A DNA stretch of 64,000 nucleotides, from positions 16,558,418 to 16,622,417 of the forward strand of contig OX387605.1 in assembly GCA_947568835.1 (NCBI GenBank), in the 5' to 3' direction. The notes beneath the pieces are model-generated. The model saw only the letters and a list, made by a program, of their open reading frames with translations, searched no databases and was not told the origin of the DNA. Both the position numbers and the translations under genes were made by a program. Below, one piece after another: positions 61,797-64,000 of this stretch. This stretch comes from Protonemura montana. Lineage: Eukaryota > Arthropoda > Insecta > Plecoptera > Nemouridae. How positions within the stretch are numbered: position 1 is the stretch's first letter; every line of letters starts with the position of its first letter.

Positions 61797-61822
61797 TGGA
61801 GACTCAGGACTCAGGACTCGGG
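61797..61822. repeat. (GGACTCA)n repeat, three units
   Basis: Three gactcag/ggactcg units in tandem. Confidence 0.85.
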
Positions 61823-63091
61823 AGACGGGGACCAGGCAGGCAGCATGCAGGATATTCGGCAGCGCAGGAAGCGACTAGCGGGTTCAGCTAGTCAGGATAA
61901 CGAGTGTTCAGGAAGCTGGTTTGGGAACTAAGTGTGAATGACAGATGAATTATAATATAGTTGATACTCCAAGGGCTTAATTATTTATCAAGTAATGCAG
62001 GATAAACACAGTTTTCATGTTCATATGTGTCCAGCATTCTTAATTGAGTTAGAATCAGTTTGATGTAGTTGTATAAAGTGTTTATATCGTATATGTATAT
62101 CGACCTATGGGGACCTTTATAGGGATACACACATTGAAAGATGTTGAAGTTGTTTAGTTTTAAAGTAACGACAAGTACTTTGTTTGAAGTGATGTGTTAC
62201 CTGAGGATGTTTTCTTTCATGGAATATTATCTGTGCGGTTGCACAGTTTTCCAGGACTGTAATGGAGGTTACGTTATTAGCAGCAACTGTTATCGACGTG
62301 CAATTATAAAAGAAACTTTGTCGTTGATTGTGTTCGCTAAGCGGCAATGACTGAATGGCACGAACGCTTTCATATTTAATGCTTACCTACCTATACGATA
62401 TATGTTATGTTTGCAATGAAAAGTTATGTTGTTTATATGGACGGTGAAACAAATCTGAAGGGTGCACAATTTTTGCATCTTTTCGCGCTACAAGAAGTTG
62501 TTTTTTTGTTGGCGTCATTTCGTAAGTTTTCCGTGATGTAGTTTGGCGGTTGACTGGTGAAGTTTTACTGAGTTTGCGTTGTTTTAGAGGTAGAAGAAAA
62601 TGAAAATGAAAATGAACATTAAAGTGGTGTGTTAAAATTTCCACGAAAATTATACATAATTGAATTTTACTTGAAATAAATCTTTGTTCTTGCGGGGCTT
62701 CCTACGCCGTCGACCTGTGCGAACTTCTATAAAGAGAAATGTGTATAATTAGTGGAAACTCCAGTTGTTGTTGCATATATACCGTTTGATTTTTCCTGAG
62801 ACTGATGTTTCCACTACGCTCTGAAATTGCGCCCTGATAAAATATGTATCCCAACCAAAGATGGTTACATGTATAACAAAAAAGCATGCCCATTAATTCG
62901 AAATAAAACCTGACTATTCATCAAACGAAGCAATTTTCTTGCAACTTCTTCGTGTTTTTGCTTGTGGTGTGTGTACTCCGTGTTGTTCTTTTTTCTCTTG
63001 GCCAAGAAATACCATCAGGTTCTCGTGCGATCGATTTATTGATATCCTGCCGACACGCTTACAGTGGGGACGGCTGTGTCACCGTGTGTAT

Positions 63092-63105
63092 GGGGGGGGG
63101 GGGGG
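63092..63105. repeat. G14 homopolymer
   Basis: Fourteen consecutive G after tgtgtat. Confidence 0.9.
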
Positions 63106-64000
63106 CACTCTGACCTCCCCCCTCCTCCTGTTCACCATCCCTTAAGGGCACCCGTGTCACCGGAATCATTTAATGACTGTGACACAATGATTCTAGTAAA
63201 TGATTACGATCACAAGGCAAGTGATACTCGATAAAATCAACATATTTCATGTTGGTTGGAAAAAAACAACGAGTCATACACGTTTAATGAATATTTAATG
63301 TACGCTTTTACTGAGTTTTCAAAGCAAATTGACTCGTTTTTTCTTCTATAAACTGCAAATTAGTTTTCCCGCAGTGTGTCTTTAAAATATGAAGTTTGAC
63401 ACAAAATAATTCAGCTTACGAGAGCAATTTTCTGTCACGAAAATGCATGAAAAATGCATTTTGTTAATTCATTCATTCACAAGGACTTAAAGGCGCTTTT
63501 ATTAAAACTAGGATAAATGTTATGTAAAGAGTCCGCAGGAAAATAATTTTTGCCTTACAAGAAGGAAGAAAAACGAAGAAAGATCTAACCTGCATCGAAA
63601 GGTGGTGTCTAGCCGGTTCGTGTTCAGGGACATGAGAATTATTACTGAAATTCTTTGACGTGTGCATACCGATAATTTAGGTAAACTTGCCAATTTCATA
63701 ACGAGGAACTCTCCTCCCTTCTCAACGAGATCGTGTTCCGCTCGTCGGGTCGCAAAAATACTCGGAACGCAAAGAAAGAAAATGACCGGTGTAGAAGAAA
63801 GAGGGAAAGAAATAATCACAGATGTAGCGAAAACAAAAGAAACAACGAGAGCTTGCAAGTATTTGTAAAGGTGGATATAAGAAAACAGGTCTGGATTTTG
63901 CGGAGAAAAGGGAATCCCGTTGGTTCCCAGCGCTCCCGTTCATTTCCTCTGGCGACTGCTGTACAAATATAAGAAGGTGCGAGCGGCCGGGTCGATACAG

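Larger units (their letters stand above)
1048..64000 (+). other. Presumed giant first intron (3' end not in window)
   Basis: Starting at the GTAACT donor after exon 1, I find no stretch with the combined marks of a host coding exon (acceptor, long open frame in the required phase, donor, recognisable protein). The remaining open frames are short, frequently open on both strands and unrelated to families I know. The simplest reading is one intron of at least 63 kb carrying repeats and a nested LTR retrotransposon. An undetected short exon, an unrelated nested gene or a gene boundary cannot be excluded. Confidence 0.5.
61272..64000. other. Non-coding intronic stretch to window end
   Basis: No gene is supported. 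It has a short GGACTCA repeat (61797-61822) and a G14 run (63092-63105). The overlapping open frames on both strands between 63470 and 63970 look like composition effects. Confidence 0.5.

Overview
The window is almost entirely eukaryotic non-coding DNA. AT-rich spacer, simple repeats, long G/C homopolymer runs and decayed mobile-element pieces surround one young, nearly intact Ty3/gypsy LTR retrotransposon. The style (insect-type gypsy element with a probable tRNA-Leu primer site, unspliceable short ORFs, a very long first intron, CpG not visibly depleted) points to a metazoan, most likely an arthropod. Species and host gene cannot be named from the sequence.

Layout: (1) 1-947 is probable 5' flank and 5' UTR. 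(2) 948-1047 is a good first coding exon: strong Kozak ATG, a 33-residue signal-peptide-like sequence, and a clean splice donor in phase 1. (3) From 1048 onward I see no convincing further host exon, so most of the window looks like the giant first intron of this secreted or cell-surface protein gene. Several sites with acceptor fused to donor (10698, 21979, 50366, and weaker 27161 and 50173) look like recursive-splicing points that could divide it. (4) 39375-45775 is the retrotransposon: two 578-bp LTRs that I read as identical, a 4-bp target duplication (ctat), primer-binding site, gag, and pol in the -1 frame with protease, reverse transcriptase and RNase H, then a purine-rich tract. It has NO integrase, although its termini are integrase-style. 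Pol also carries a long Lys/Glu-rich insert with a 24-bp tandem repeat between protease and RT. (5) 45780-64000 returns to intron-like DNA.

Secondary elements are a diverged ~375-bp interspersed repeat in two inverted copies (8331-8706 and 60885-61271), a decayed non-LTR reverse-transcriptase tail (25402-25595), a 21-bp tandem repeat (5342-5420), seven G/C homopolymer runs of 14-21 bp, and recurrent islands of CGTCGC/GCGACG hexamers.

The element that best fits 'previously undescribed' is the integrase-less LTR retrotransposon. It must have been mobilised in trans, or belongs to a family that dispenses with its own integrase. No tRNA, rRNA or CRISPR was found.
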